Assembly: GCA_963920765.1 (NCBI GenBank)
Contig: OY987247.1
Location: forward strand, 19,936,471 to 20,000,470
Source: Ulota crispa
Taxonomy: Eukaryota > Streptophyta > Bryopsida > Orthotrichales > Orthotrichaceae
DNA length: 64,000 bases
Reading direction: 5' to 3'
This document shows positions 26,690 through 37,280 of the stretch, piece after piece; the first letter of the stretch is position 1, and each line of letters opens with the position of its first letter. The position numbers were made by a program, and so were the translations under genes. The notes under the pieces were generated by a model. It did no database searches and was not told where the DNA came from. It saw nothing but the letters and a program-made list of their open reading frames with translations.

Positions 26690-26899
26690 TCCCAATAAAG
26701 CCAGTCCATTTCAACTTTCATTTCCTTGAGAATTTACTTTCTTTGTTCATTAGTGTATGTTGTAGACTTTATAAGAAAGATCCATCGCTTGAAAGGCATC
26801 TTTTAGTTAGAAATCTACAACCAAACCTACCCTCTTGCTAACCCTCCATACTTAGCTCATTCCCCAGTTTTTGTTAGAACCCAGTTGTGCTTGTGCATA

Positions 26900-28093
26900 C
26901 CTCTTGAGGGGGAGGTTTGAGCACTCACACTTGGGTATCTCTTTGTCATACCCTTAAAGAAAAACAACGTGACTATTAATAAACTTGGTCCTAGTAGCCG
27001 ATTTAGGGAATTGGTTGGCTGATAGAGGAAAATAGTTGATTAAGTGTAGGCACCAAACCTTCTTCCTAGTTTCCTTTTGCCGTTTCTGAAGGTAACTACA
27101 AATTGTCACCATTCCTTTTACATTTGTGACAAACACAATTGGTGATTATGCCACTATCTTGGAAGGATTACTACCAGCTTCAATAATCTCAGGTGCAATT
27201 AAAAATTTCTTTGGTCCAGTCTCCTTCAAGTGCAACGCACACGTGGATTTACCTACGTTTGGTGATTTCTTGACATGAAGCAAAAGTACATGTAGTACCT
27301 GGCTTTTGCACGCCATGTAGCAACATTTGCATTTGCCATGAGTTCACTCATGTTCCATGCATTGTAGTCCATTCTAAGGTTCAAGTACATGTCCACAAAA
27401 TCCTGTTCCCTTTGAACTGCAGCGCAACTTTCACTAGATATATCAATAAAGGCAAACCACATGTCCTTCACCCATGCTAGACAATCCTCTAGATTGCTAG
27501 TCTTCACCAGCACTTTCATCCAACTATCTAGCCATTTTTTTCTTGCCAGATTATTGAAGGCTTTGGAGGTCCAAAGGAAGACATCATTCTTTGTAATGCA
27601 ACGGTCATGCACTAATGCATCCAATCAGCTGCTGGGTATTTAACATATATCATTTTCTTTGTTGGATGAGGGCAGCCAACATGGTGATTCATCAACTTGT
27701 TCTTCATTGCTCTCTCATATTTAACACAAGAGGCAGCATCCTCAAGTAAAAGGATGGCATTCCTTGGTGCCAAATTCTTTGATCTAATGCCTTTCATGCA
27801 TACCTTCTTTGCTTCAACTTGAGACACCAAATAGTTAATGTCTATCATGCAAAGTCCATATTGTGGCTTAAAATTGTAATTGGTTAGCGGCTTCTGATTT
27901 GCATTTCCGGTGAGCATGATTGTCCCAGCTCCATCAAGCAAGTATCCTTCAACAAATTGTTCTTCAATTGCATTCCAACGTTTGACATTGGCGTCGTCAT
28001 TGAGGAACATTAGCGGAACAAGAGGATCATATTTCTTCTTGTCGTTACTTGCCTTGCTTGCAAAAATTGTGACTAATAATGGAAGGAAACTCT
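26900..28093 (-). pseudogene. Unknown protein, downstream exons, frameshifted
   Basis: A minus-strand frame from 28093 contains NDDANVKRWNAIEEQFVEG, TNYNFKPQYGLCMIDINYL and NAILLLEDAASCVKYERAM. It shifts near 27615 and continues as HDRCITKNDVFLWTSKAF, ARKKWLDSWMKVLVK and CLAWVKDMWFAFIDIS, then weaker traces to about 26900. An acceptor-like TTCTCCACAG precedes it at 28094. Composition and the unbroken 150-codon blocks look like genuine former coding sequence, but I do not recognise the family. It follows the ParB/DGQHR-like segment in the same orientation and is probably the same gene. No function is assigned. Confidence 0.5.
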
Positions 28094-28440
28094 GTGGAGA
28101 ACAACACACCAATTGGTTTTATGGACATTCAATGACTGCAACTTGAATAGACCTATACTAGGGGATCCCCAAATGGAGGGAAAGACCGGTTATATAATTA
28201 GACATTTACAAAATGCGGCTCAAATAGACTTGTATCCAAGGATCCTCGGATGGAGGGACAAACCAATTAGTTCTACAAACATTCATAGAATGCAACTTTA
28301 ATACACCTATACTAGGAGATCCTTGGAGGAAAGGAGAAACCACTAAGTTTTTCGAACAAGAATATAATAAAATCTTAGTAGACCAGCATCAAGGATCCTT
28401 GGATGGAGGGAATGAGCTTTAATTTCACCAAGGTCTAAAT
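28094..28440. repeat. Four 77-bp tandem repeats in an intron-like gap
   Basis: GATCC cores fall at 28164, 28241, 28318 and 28394, which is 77, 77 and 76 bases apart. Each core is preceded by an ATAGACC/ACACCTATACTA-like stretch and followed by a GGATGGAGGGA-like stretch. The array sits between two coding blocks of the minus-strand pseudogene, next to an acceptor-like CCACAG, so it is probably intronic. Related GGATCC-centred motifs recur at 37281-38045. Confidence 0.85.
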
Positions 28441-29100
28441 ATAACCTTGGACTCTACTAAGTGCTTTTCCCCTCTACAATTGATTACAGATCAACATTCC
28501 ATTGCCCTCCACTTTTTCCTTGCAGATTGCAGCTGCTGTGTGAAGAAATACTCCTTTTGGCTTCACACAATATTTTGGTTGAGGAACTTGGACAACAAGA
28601 ATAACGGCATGAGGTCCTTTTTGTGAGCCCACATTGAAACTATGTTAAAAGTGGAAGCCATCAATATGTCCTCATGTTTGATTAATCACCTGTCTATTAT
28701 GACTTTATGAGCTTTGACTCTGTGTTGCCCATTAATAATGTGGTAAAATGTTTTAGCAGTGATATCTATTTTCTTGGGCGCCACCTCAAAATATTTGATT
28801 GCCTTGCTTGTACTTGATGGGCCTCATTTGAGAAGTAAAACATAGATATTGCGATCATCTAGGTCATAAATTCTGTGAATCTTGACCTTGCTTATTATCC
28901 TATCCAGCCATTCCTGCTAAATGCCTTTGTATACATGCTCTCTTGGTATAGCTTTGAGCAACTTGTTGTACTGAACTTGCAAGGGATTCCCGTTGTCATT
29001 CAAAAATCTTTTCTCCCTCCACAAGTACAATACATCAAAATTTTCCTTGTATAAATCATGCATTTTTGTCATTTGTCCTCCATCATCTTTTGGAATTTTG
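28441..29100 (-). pseudogene. ParB/DGQHR-like domain protein, upstream exon, decayed
   Basis: The minus strand reads DVLYLWREKRFLNDNGNPLQ, then VQYNKLLKAIPREHVYKG, EWLDRIISKVKIHRIYDL, DDRNIYVLLLK, KAIKYFEVAPKKIDITAKTF and YHIINGQHRVKAHKVII. The I-NGQHR-x-x-A signature resembles the ParB/sulfiredoxin-like nuclease or DGQHR superfamily (typically I.G.HR..A). Four premature stops (one TAG, three TGA) interrupt it. A diverged relative with FIINGQYSISAAK lies at 42420-42908. The biological role in plants is unknown to me. Inference: it is a gene of a mobile element rather than a host gene, given two decayed copies in a repeat-only window. Confidence 0.55.
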
Positions 29101-29276
29101 CTTCTCCATATTCAAGCACACGTATAGCTGAAGTTCAGTTTTGGTTTTTTGGCGCTCTTCAATGGCCCAAGAGTGTCCATTGAGTCTCCTAGACCATTGG
29201 TCAATGACTTTTTTTTTGTTCTTCTTCTGCAAGGACAGCTGCTTAGTGGATGTCACAATTGTGGTCAAGATAAAAT

Positions 29277-30445
29277 TGACGTAGCACAAGAAAGTACTAA
29301 TCCTCCTATTGTGATAGCACAAGAAAGTATGTATCCTCATGTTGGCATTAAAATTAACTTAAAACACCAAGAAGACGGCTTGTTTTTGTTCCACAAGGAT
29401 TAAGTTTGTAGATCTTAAAGATTGACTAGAATAGGATTAAGAAATCCGGTTTGTAATTTGCAAGTATACACAAGCAAACACACACATAGGAAAAGTATCC
29501 GGAAGCTCTTTAATCAACCAATCAGACTCCCAAACATATCTTCCAATTCACACCACAATCTGGAATCCTAGAAGGAGTGTCCAAACCTTGTACCTCTTCC
29601 GGATTTGGTTACAAATCACATGACATGTTACAAAAGCTTAGCCTCAATATCAGAGGGTTCCGCAATTTGAGCTTAAAGAAGGTTGCGTGAAATCCTACCC
29701 TTTGAGAGTTTAGAGTGACTAAAGTATCACTAAGCACAACAACAACACTAAACACAAAGACAAAAAGCTGCAAGTATTTCCTCACAGCAAGTCTAGAAGT
29801 GGATCCAAACTGACAAATCACACAAGAAACCACTACAACTCCAAATTACTACAACAACAAACCCTTCCCAACTTGATTCCTGTCACTAAGATGGTAATCA
29901 GATACTACCAAATTCCAATTCCTTTGCTCACAATAACTCCTAGTTGTAGTGGAACCTCTCAAATTGTTGACTAGTAGGCATCAGGATTGCTATCCGGATT
30001 GCTCTAGTTTGAGGGTGGTTATTCCTCACAGGAGTATCTAGATCACAAATCCAAATAGAAACTACCCTCTAGTACACACAATTTTCCAACCACTTGAACT
30101 TACTCTAGAAACCGGATCAGACAGGATCCGGGGATTACTTCTTTCTCTCTTCTCTAACACTTACATTTCCATACACAATACACCGAGTGATCAATTCAGA
30201 GTTTTGTGATAAGAAACTTTGCGTGCATTAGGAGAATCAAAAATATAAAATCACCCAAGGCAACAAAATCAATTTTGCCTCTAATAGCTAATCACGAAAG
30301 AACACCCAAAAAGTCCTCTTATGAAAAGCTGTTGTTTAGGGAATGACATATTTCATTATTTGATCTAAAAAGTGGTGACTCCCTCTTGTTCGCAAAGATC
30401 CTGTAATAACGGATCTTAGATCCTAAAAATCTAGATCCAAGTGTC
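29277..30445 (-). repeat. 3' LTR of element B
   Basis: Reverse-complemented, it aligns with 1-1061 and 34230-32712. Its end carries an internal duplication of a block like GGATACATACTTTCTTGTGCTA (copies near 29338-29310 and 29306-29277). Copies C, D and E have a single TGTGCTRC(G/T)ACA-type end. The start at about 30445 is approximate. Length is similar to the LTRs of C and D, near 1.17 kb. Confidence 0.65.
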
Positions 30446-32271
30446 TGAGTTCATTGCATTAGGATATGCATCTCCGGATTCTTTTCAAGACTCCCCCAAC
30501 TCACTCTCACTCTTTGTGGTGGATGCAAATGGTTTGTTGTCTAGGTCAATCTGGATGGGTGAGGTTGATTCTCGAGCGCGTTTCTTTGTTGTCTTCTTCT
30601 TCACTGGGCTCGGCACTTTTTCTTCGCCTCTGCCATCATGTGTTATCCAGTTTTGACTTCTAGTTCGGGATCCGGGCGTTGATGCTTAGCCCAATCCAAA
30701 GTCCATTTTGCATGGTAGCCGGGTAGAACATAGACTCCTAACTTCCTCGGCTTCCTTCCTCTCAGTTGGGTAGGGTGACGAAGCTAGAGGGGTATTCATG
30801 GCAAAGGTAGCTTCCTTGGGTTTTCTGATTCCTTCCCCTCCATCCAATCTTACCTTGGGACCATGTAGGATCTCCTTCATCCATTGCATGATCAACTCCA
30901 TCCTCTTTGCATACTCTTCCAAGACCCCAATCAGCTTTGGCGCCCCGTGACCCTTCCTTCAGAACTTTGGCATCAAATAGCTAAGCCTTATTCACCACAT
31001 CACCCAGAATTTTCACAAAATTTTGGAGGTCGGTAAGGTCTCAAAAGGCTTTGTCAGCTAGTTTATCCTCCTCTGCTTCCTACTTTACTTGGGCTTGGAG
31101 GTTGGTCACATGTCTAAATAATCTTAGGACCTCCAACTCATCAGATTTCTTGAGTTGAAGGAGAGTTTTCACCTTATTGTGTAGCTCGGTTGGGTGAAAG
31201 ACTTCCATCAGCTGACTTAATCTATCGAGAACTTTGGTCAAACATGACCCCCTTCTAACTTCCCTCTAGTTGACCTATAATTTCAGCAAAAGGCCAGGTA
31301 CCTCTAGACTCCTTGGGATTTTTCCTTTCTGCTTTCTCTAGCAATCCGATTCCCTCAACCGGTTCCTTAACCTTTCCTTTGGCTCTCCTCTTTCTCTCTT
31401 GCTCTAAGGCCTCTTTTTCCTTTTCCTCCTTAGGTTCTTCTTTTGGTTTTGCCTGAGGGATAATATCATGCTTCAGCATCATTATTGAAGACTTATAGGC
31501 TATTCTCTAATTCCTCCTCAGCAAGTCCAGAGAGTAATATAGGTGAAACAAGAATGGGCTAAGTCTGGAAGCATTGGTGTTTCCCAACGACCTTGACATT
31601 TGGATAACTAAACTCCAAATGACTATTCTCCAATTTTCTGGCCTAGCACTCAACAATGACTCAAAGATGGTGTTGGTGAAAGTGACAGTTAAGTAAGTTG
31701 GTTTTTTTGAGAGCAAAATGGGGATCAGGAACTCAAGCAACCTCCTCTCTAGGTGGTTCCTACTATCCAAAACTGAATATCCATTTTTGGCGTGAGGTCG
31801 GGCAGTAAACCTACCAAAGGCAAACTGATTGGTTTGGGAAGCCAACCCATCTCCGGTGGGATTGAAGTGATAAACTGCATACCAATCCTCTTTCTTCCAG
31901 GTATCTAAAAGAACTCTCTTTCTGTGCTCCCATTGGCTTTGCGGCTCCTCCATCAATTCCTGCACCATCTCCTTGTCCTTCAAGTTCCATGGCATCCCTA
32001 ACAATCCTTTGCAACCCATCTTTTGCAGGTCCCTTTCCAATATTTTCTGCTTATTGGGATCCTTGGGTATGCTTGGAATTACCAACTGGAGGGCTATATG
32101 TGCTAAGTCTTTTTCCCTCCCCATTGTATCGGAACTTATGCAAACTTGGAAGCTAACAGAAAGTTCTATGATCCCACAGCTAAAGCTTTGACACTGCTCT
32201 ACCAACTCACTCAAAGCTATCCAGATGTAGAAAGAAGAAGGTGAGAGAATGAAGGCAAGTAAGGAACCCAT
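30446..32271 (-). pseudogene. Gag-like coiled-coil protein, copy B, broken
   Basis: The best frame (32271-31507) contains ALQLVIPSIPKDPNKQKILE, GMPWNLKDKEMVQELMEEP, QWEHRKRVLLDTWKKEDWYA, HLERRLLEFLIPILLSKKPT, LTVTFTNTIFESLL and FLFHLYYSLDLLRRN. These align with copies A and C. A lysine/glutamate-rich stretch follows (31482-31255), then stops, then MELIMQWMKEILHGPKV and PCKMDFGLG (30922-30686), which match copy A. It is gag-like by position in an LTR element and by its coiled-coil content. It may be related to the 'putative plant transposon protein' domain, but I cannot verify that. Internal stops make it non-functional. Confidence 0.6.
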
Positions 32272-32711
32272 TTGCTCTTCCTTCCTAACTACAATTCTAG
32301 CTGTTGATTAGACTGTTGCAACTGTTGGCGGATGATTATTAGGATTTCTTACACTCGTCCCTAAACAATGTTTAGGGATCCAATGGCAACCGTTGGAGTA
32401 CCGAGCCAATCCCGATACTAGGTCCGGTACTGTCATCATCTGAGTTCTTGGACTACTCCGGTACCATCAATGCTATTGGAAGTCCTTAATTCCGGGTTTA
32501 GGAATAAATTCTGGATTGTTCATCTAATTAAAACAGGAACAATTATGTTCTTCCTTACCTTGTTTATCTAATCTAGAATTATTATAATACTGCAATCCTA
32601 TATTTCAGCAATTCTTATATTTCCAAGTAAGAAAACAAAAAATTTTAGCTGAAAGAGATTGGTTTATTTGGAATTTAATGTCATATCTTTATTTTTCTAA
32701 ATTTTGGATTG
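32272..32711 (-). other. Leader of element B between 5' LTR and coding remnant
   Basis: It carries blocks shared with the leader of copy A (36211-36700). Examples are CCGTTGGAGTACCG here against CCGTTGGGTACCGG there, and a GCTGAAAGA.../GCTGAAAAT... block before an ATGTCATATC-like run. No PBS for initiator tRNA is evident next to the LTR. Confidence 0.5.
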
Positions 32712-32792
32712 TCACACCTATTAGTATCAAAATTGACTCAAAACACTAAGAAGATGACTTTGTTTATTGTTCCACAGGAACTTGGTTTGTAG

Positions 32793-32977
32793 TTTAGGAA
32801 CTTGTAGAAAACTAAGTTAGAATTCACTAAAAATGTAAGATAGTTTATATTGAGTTCCATGTTTCCAACGCACAATGTTGTTGAAGAATACAATTTTGCG
32901 TGGGAATCATTAAGCTTAGCATAAACTACCTTACTTTTTTAGTGAATTCTAACTTGGTTTTCTTCAAGTGTCCTAAA
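32793..32977. mobile_element. Foldback MITE, copy 1
   Basis: The left arm begins TTTAGGAACTTGTAGAAAAC and the right arm, reverse-complemented, begins TTTAGGACACTTGAAGAAAA. Both continue with AGTTAGAATTCACTAAAAA and a TAAACTACCTTAC-type block nearer the centre. The inner part is less perfect than in copy 2. No coding capacity is present. Confidence 0.8.
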
Positions 32978-33208
32978 GGATGTCCGGAATAGGATACATA
33001 AATTTGTATCCAACGCACACACCCACACCAACAAGATATCTAATTGGAAGTTTCTTTATTCACGTGCTATTTGACTCCTAATTAGATTTTCATGTCCACA
33101 ACAAAATATTTTAACTATCCGGAATCCAAGATGGAGGTCCTAAACCCTGTACTTCTTCTAGATCCAATTTCTACACAAATTACAAGTTTCATAAGTTTAG
33201 CCTCTATA

Positions 33209-33385
33209 CATGAGAAGAAAATTGCGTTAGAATTCACTAAAAAATGTAAGGTAGTTTATGTTGAGTTCCATGTTTCTAACGCAAAATTTTGAGTTGTTCA
33301 ACAAAATTTTGCGTTGGAAACATGGAACTCAACATAAACTACCTTACATTTTTTTAGTGAATTTTAACACAGTTTTCTACTCGTG
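33209..33385. mobile_element. Foldback MITE, copy 2, near-perfect hairpin
   Basis: Two arms of about 80 bases are almost perfect inverted copies. GTTAGAATTCACTAAAAAA, GTAAGGTAGTTTATGTTGAG and TTCCATGTTT on the left are mirrored on the right, separated by a loop of a few bases around 33293-33299. Termini are CATGAG on the left and CTCGTG on the right. Flanks TATA/ATAT leave the target duplication unclear. It shares arms with copy 1 about 400 bases away. A transcript would form a long stem, a typical source of small RNAs (inference). Confidence 0.88.
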
Positions 33386-34390
33386 ATATCACAATGTTCT
33401 ATTGGTTGGAATTAAGGAAGGATGTGTGAAATCCTACCCTTCTAGGGTTTAAAGTGACTGAAAGACCATTGAACAAAATGACCACAAAAAACAAAAAAAC
33501 AACAAGTTGCAAGTATTCCCTCACAATCAATCCGGAAACCAATTCAAACTAGCACGTCACATAAAAAATCCCTACAATCCAACTTGACTACAATGATAGA
33601 TCCATCCTAATGTGGTTTCTTTTGCTGAGATTGGTAATCGGATAACTACAGGACTCCTATTCCTTTGCTTAGAATCACTCCTGGTGGTAGTGGGATCTCT
33701 TCAACCCGTCAACTAGCTTACATCTAGATTTCTGTCTAGATTGAACCCTATTTAATGGTGGCTATTCCTCACAGAAGTCTCCAGATCATAAATCCAAACA
33801 AAAGCTATCCTCTAATACATAGTTTTTCAACCAACTCAATGACAATCCAAAAATCGGATCAAACAACATCTGCAGATTACTCTCTCTTTCTAATGCACAA
33901 TGTCTAGTTGCCCGCACTAAACAATGGTTCTAGCCTGACTAGCCTACTAATATCACTCCAAGGGATCAACTCAGAATTTTGAAGGGGAAATCTAGAACTT
34001 TGCTTTCCATTAGAAATATCAAAATTATAAAATCACTCTAGGCATCAATCGTACACTCGCCCCTAATAGCTAATCTTGAGGAACTCCCAAAAGTTTCTTG
34101 AAGAAAAGCTACCAACCAAAGAATGACACATTTTATTCCCTGATTCAAAAGTGTGGATTTACCTTCACTCAACAAAGTTTCCCTAATTGTGGATCTTAGA
34201 TCCTAAAAATTTGGATCTGTGAGTCCAAGCTCGTCTAAATAGGAAGCAACTAACACTTAATTTTCTCTAAGAATGACACTTTATTTCATCTAACCTAGAT
34301 ACTCCGGCTCATACCTGTACATTGCTGCTACTTGCTTTTCTTTTTCTTTCAGGAAGTACCCGTTGACTTGGCTGCTCCCTTTCAAGGAAG

Positions 34391-36210
34391 TTATCTTCTA
34401 TCAGCTGCAACTCGGGCACCATGAACTACTTTTCCCTTCTGCGACTTTGGACAGGATTTCTCCCACTTCACTTGCAATAGGGCCACTGCTTTTGAGTCCG
34501 TATCTCCGGATCCTTCTTCCAAGTCATCAAAGCAATCTTCACTCTCTGAGAATGATACAAGCGGTTCATCATTGAGGTCAATTTGGATTGGTGATGTCAA
34601 CTCCCATGCTCGTTTTGAAATCGTCTTCTTCTTCACTGTGCTTAGTCCTTTTGTTGCACCCACGCTATTTGGTGTTGTCTGGATCTAATAGCTAGTCTAG
34701 GATCTAGACATAGACCCTTTTCCAAGCCCAAAATCAACCCTCTTGGACAATTGTGCAAGATAGAGAGTCCTAACTTCCTCCTGTGCCTTCTGCACAATTA
34801 GATGAGGCAATTGAGGTGGTGGGGTCTTTTTGGCAAGGGTGGTTTCCCTTGCTCTACTAGATCCTTCCCCTCCTTCTGATTTTGCGCCTTGGCCATGTAG
34901 GATTGTCTTCATCTCCTGCATTATCACCTCCATCTTCCCTACATACTCCACTACGATGCTAACAAGTTTGGGCCCCACATATGCCCCCTCTTTTTCAACC
35001 TCAAAGTTGAATAGCTTAGCCTTGTTCACCATGTCACCTAGAATGATTACAAAACTTTGGAGTCTAGCCATTTTCTGGTAGGCCTGGCAAGACAATTTGT
35101 CCTCCTTCACTTCCTCTCTAAATTGGGTTTGAAGAGCTATCACTTGACTAGACAAATTCTCTATCTCTAACTCACTAGATCTCTTAAGCTAGAGAAGCTT
35201 CTTCATCCCATCAAATAACATAGATTGATGGAATGTGTCCATTAAAACACATAATTTATAGAGACATTCCTTATCAGAAATAAATGTCTCCCAAATTTCC
35301 TCCAACTGTACTACAATGTCAGTGAGGGAATTGTCCTTTTGTTTCCCCTTCCCCACAAGATTGGTCCTCTCTAGTTTCTTTGATGCTTTGGCTCCTTCAA
35401 CTAATTCCTTATCCTTTCCTTGAGCTCTTTTCTTCCTCTCTTGCTTCGGAGTTCTCTCTCTTTCTCTCTCTCTCTTGGTTCTGCGTCTGATTCCGAATCT
35501 GGAGTGATATCAAACCTCAACATAACTTGTACAAACTAAAACGCTACACTCTCTTTGTCCCTTGACAAATCCAAAAAGTTATACAAATGGAAGAGAAAAA
35601 GGCTAAGCCCAGAAGCTTTAGTATTCCCAAGTGATCCAAACCTCTAGAGTACAAAATCCTGAATCACAACTTCCAAATTCACTGCCCTATCCCTTGATAA
35701 CAACCCATAGGTAGTATTGGCAAACGTGATAGTGAGGGCGGTAGGTGTTTCCAAAAGTAAGATCGGAACCAGAAACTCTAGCAATCTCTTCTTGCAAGAG
35801 TTTTTGCAATGCGCAATTGCATGACCATCCTTTGGGTGAGGCTCAACAACAAACTTACTTTTGCCAAATTTGATTGTCATAGTAGCCAATTCTTCTCCTT
35901 TCAATGCGCAAAGGAGTAGATAGCACACCAATCCTCCTTTGTCCAACTATTTGACCAAACCCTCTTTGTGTGAACCCACTGGCTTGGTGGCTTTTCCATC
36001 AACTCTTGCACCATTGCCTTGTCCTTCAGATTCCATGGCACTTCAAGCAACTCTTGGCATCCCATCAATTGCAAATCCTCCTCCGGCATCTTCTTTCTAT
36101 TATGGTCCATTGGCACACCTAGAATTATGGATCAAAGAGCTACCAGAGCTACCTCTTCCTCTCGCTTGGTCTTCCCCATTGTTCTGGAAGTAGTGCAAAG
36201 TGGAAACTAA
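34391..36210 (-). pseudogene. Gag-like coiled-coil protein, copy A, broken
   Basis: Minus-strand pieces in order are RKKMPEEDLQLMGCQELLEV, PWNLKDKAMVQELMEKPPSQ and WTKEDWCAIYSF (36116-35901); KFVVEPHPKDGHAIAHCKN, KKRLLEFLVPILLLETPTAL and ITFANTTYGLLS (35946-35644); EDKLSCQAYQKMARLQSF, VNKAKLFNFEVEKEG and GKMEVIMQEMKTILHGQG (35155-34697); and KKKTISKRAWELTSPIQIDL (34663-34391). They correspond segment by segment to copies B, C and D. Several stops and shifts separate the pieces. In an LTR context it is best read as a degenerate gag-like gene. Confidence 0.6.
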
Positions 36211-36700
36211 AGAAAAAGTTCTGAATCCAATAGCTAATCCTCACGAGCATGCTAGCAAATTGCAATAAAATTATTTGGAGGTGAAACGAGAAAGATGAGG
36301 GAGATGAGTCCACCCGCCTCTCTTTCATAATCACTATTTGGATTCATTGATTAGACCATTGTGACAATTGTGCTATTTTTGATAATTTAAAACCCATTCC
36401 TAACTCTCGTTAGGCCTCCAATAGTGACCGTTGGGTACCGGCCTGTTTTTTGTACCAGTTTTGGTTTTGCATGTCCAAATCACTATAACATCTTGACTAA
36501 TAGATTCTAAGTATTGGTTTTTGGTTATGGAGGAACCTATAGGTTTCCTCCTTAATTATTTCAAATATACAAGGAATCACATGCTTTTGCTAGTCCATAA
36601 TTTTGCTAATTTATTCACTCTTACTATGTAGAAGCAACAAAATTGCTGAAAATTGGATGACATATCCTTATCCTTTAATATCAAACCTAAAATTTAGTTT
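36211..36700 (-). other. Leader-like region of copy A
   Basis: It shares dispersed blocks with the leader of element B (ATTGATTAGACCATTG against GTTGATTAGACTGTTG, and the CCGTTGGGTACCGG block). No LTR of this family is recognisable beyond 36700, so copy A appears to lack a 5' LTR. Confidence 0.45.
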
Positions 36701-37280
36701 GTAGATTCTCATAAAAATGTTTGCTATTTGGACACTCAAAATCAACGCCCATTCCGTCCGCATTTCATCCTTGGAGAATTCCAACCAGTTGACATCACTA
36801 TTCAGGAGGCCAGTAACAAATATTATCTAGTACATTTCCTTCCTGAGCTTGTTGGAGTTGAGAATGAGACTGTAGGTCTGTTTGCCATTGGACTCAAAGA
36901 CCTCCTCTAGAACAACAAGGGCCAAATGTTTGAGAAGCCTCCGTATTTGTAGCACATCAAGCCCAGACGTCAAGTGGTCTTTCAAATTGCTCTTCAAGTG
37001 CGGATGAATGTTTGTTACCTTGTTGGGCACCAAATGCCACTCCAATCTCCATGCCATGACCCTCTTTTGGCAGCAAAAAACTATGGCAGGATTGTGCTTT
37101 CCAACGTACATGAAAACATAAATCTAGTGATCTATGAATTTTGCAAGTCTAATTGACCTAAGCTTGGCAAGAGCTTTAGGCCTTGCTTCACTGCAAACAT
37201 TTCACGGCAAAAATTAGAACACGCTTTAGCCATCTCATTAGTTTGTGCAATTTGATTCCAATTAAAAGTAGGCTATGGTG
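36701..37280. other. Unassigned stretch with weak coding signal
   Basis: A plus frame (36728-36910, with PVDITIQEASNKYYLVHFLP) and an overlapping minus frame (37111-36827, with EWHLVPNKVTNIHPHL) are both open, so neither is decisive. I do not recognise either product. Confidence 0.3.

Larger units (their letters stand above)
29277..34230 (-). mobile_element. LTR element B: coiled-coil 'gag-only' retrotransposon
   Basis: In minus orientation the order is 5' LTR (34230-32712), leader (32711-32272), a gag-like coding remnant (32271-30446) and 3' LTR (30445-29277). The two LTRs are recognisably the same sequence; the 5' one is lengthened by two hairpin MITEs. No protease, RT, RNase H or integrase motif appears between them, so it is non-autonomous like TR-GAG or LARD elements. 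The outer LTR edges were placed by comparison with copies C, D and E and are approximate. Confidence 0.62.
32712..34230 (-). repeat. 5' LTR of element B (also 3' of copy A), with two MITEs
   Basis: It matches 29277-30445 in the blocks GGATCTTAGATCCTAAAAAT, the TGAAATCCTACCCTT region and the CAAGTATTCCCTCACA region. Removing the two hairpin insertions (32793-32977 and 33209-33385) brings its length close to the other LTRs. Its end near 32712 is shortened (GTGTGACA instead of GTGCTACGACA). Lying between coding copies A and B, it can be read as the 3' LTR of A and the 5' LTR of B. Confidence 0.6.

Noticed and set aside
28146-28425. Tandem array as a CRISPR-like repeat
   Set aside because: Units are contiguous 77-bp minisatellite repeats without spacers, in plant nuclear DNA.
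36827-37111. 94-codon minus frame as a gene fragment
   Set aside because: The opposite strand is also open, there is no recognisable motif, and no second copy was found. Left as unassigned.
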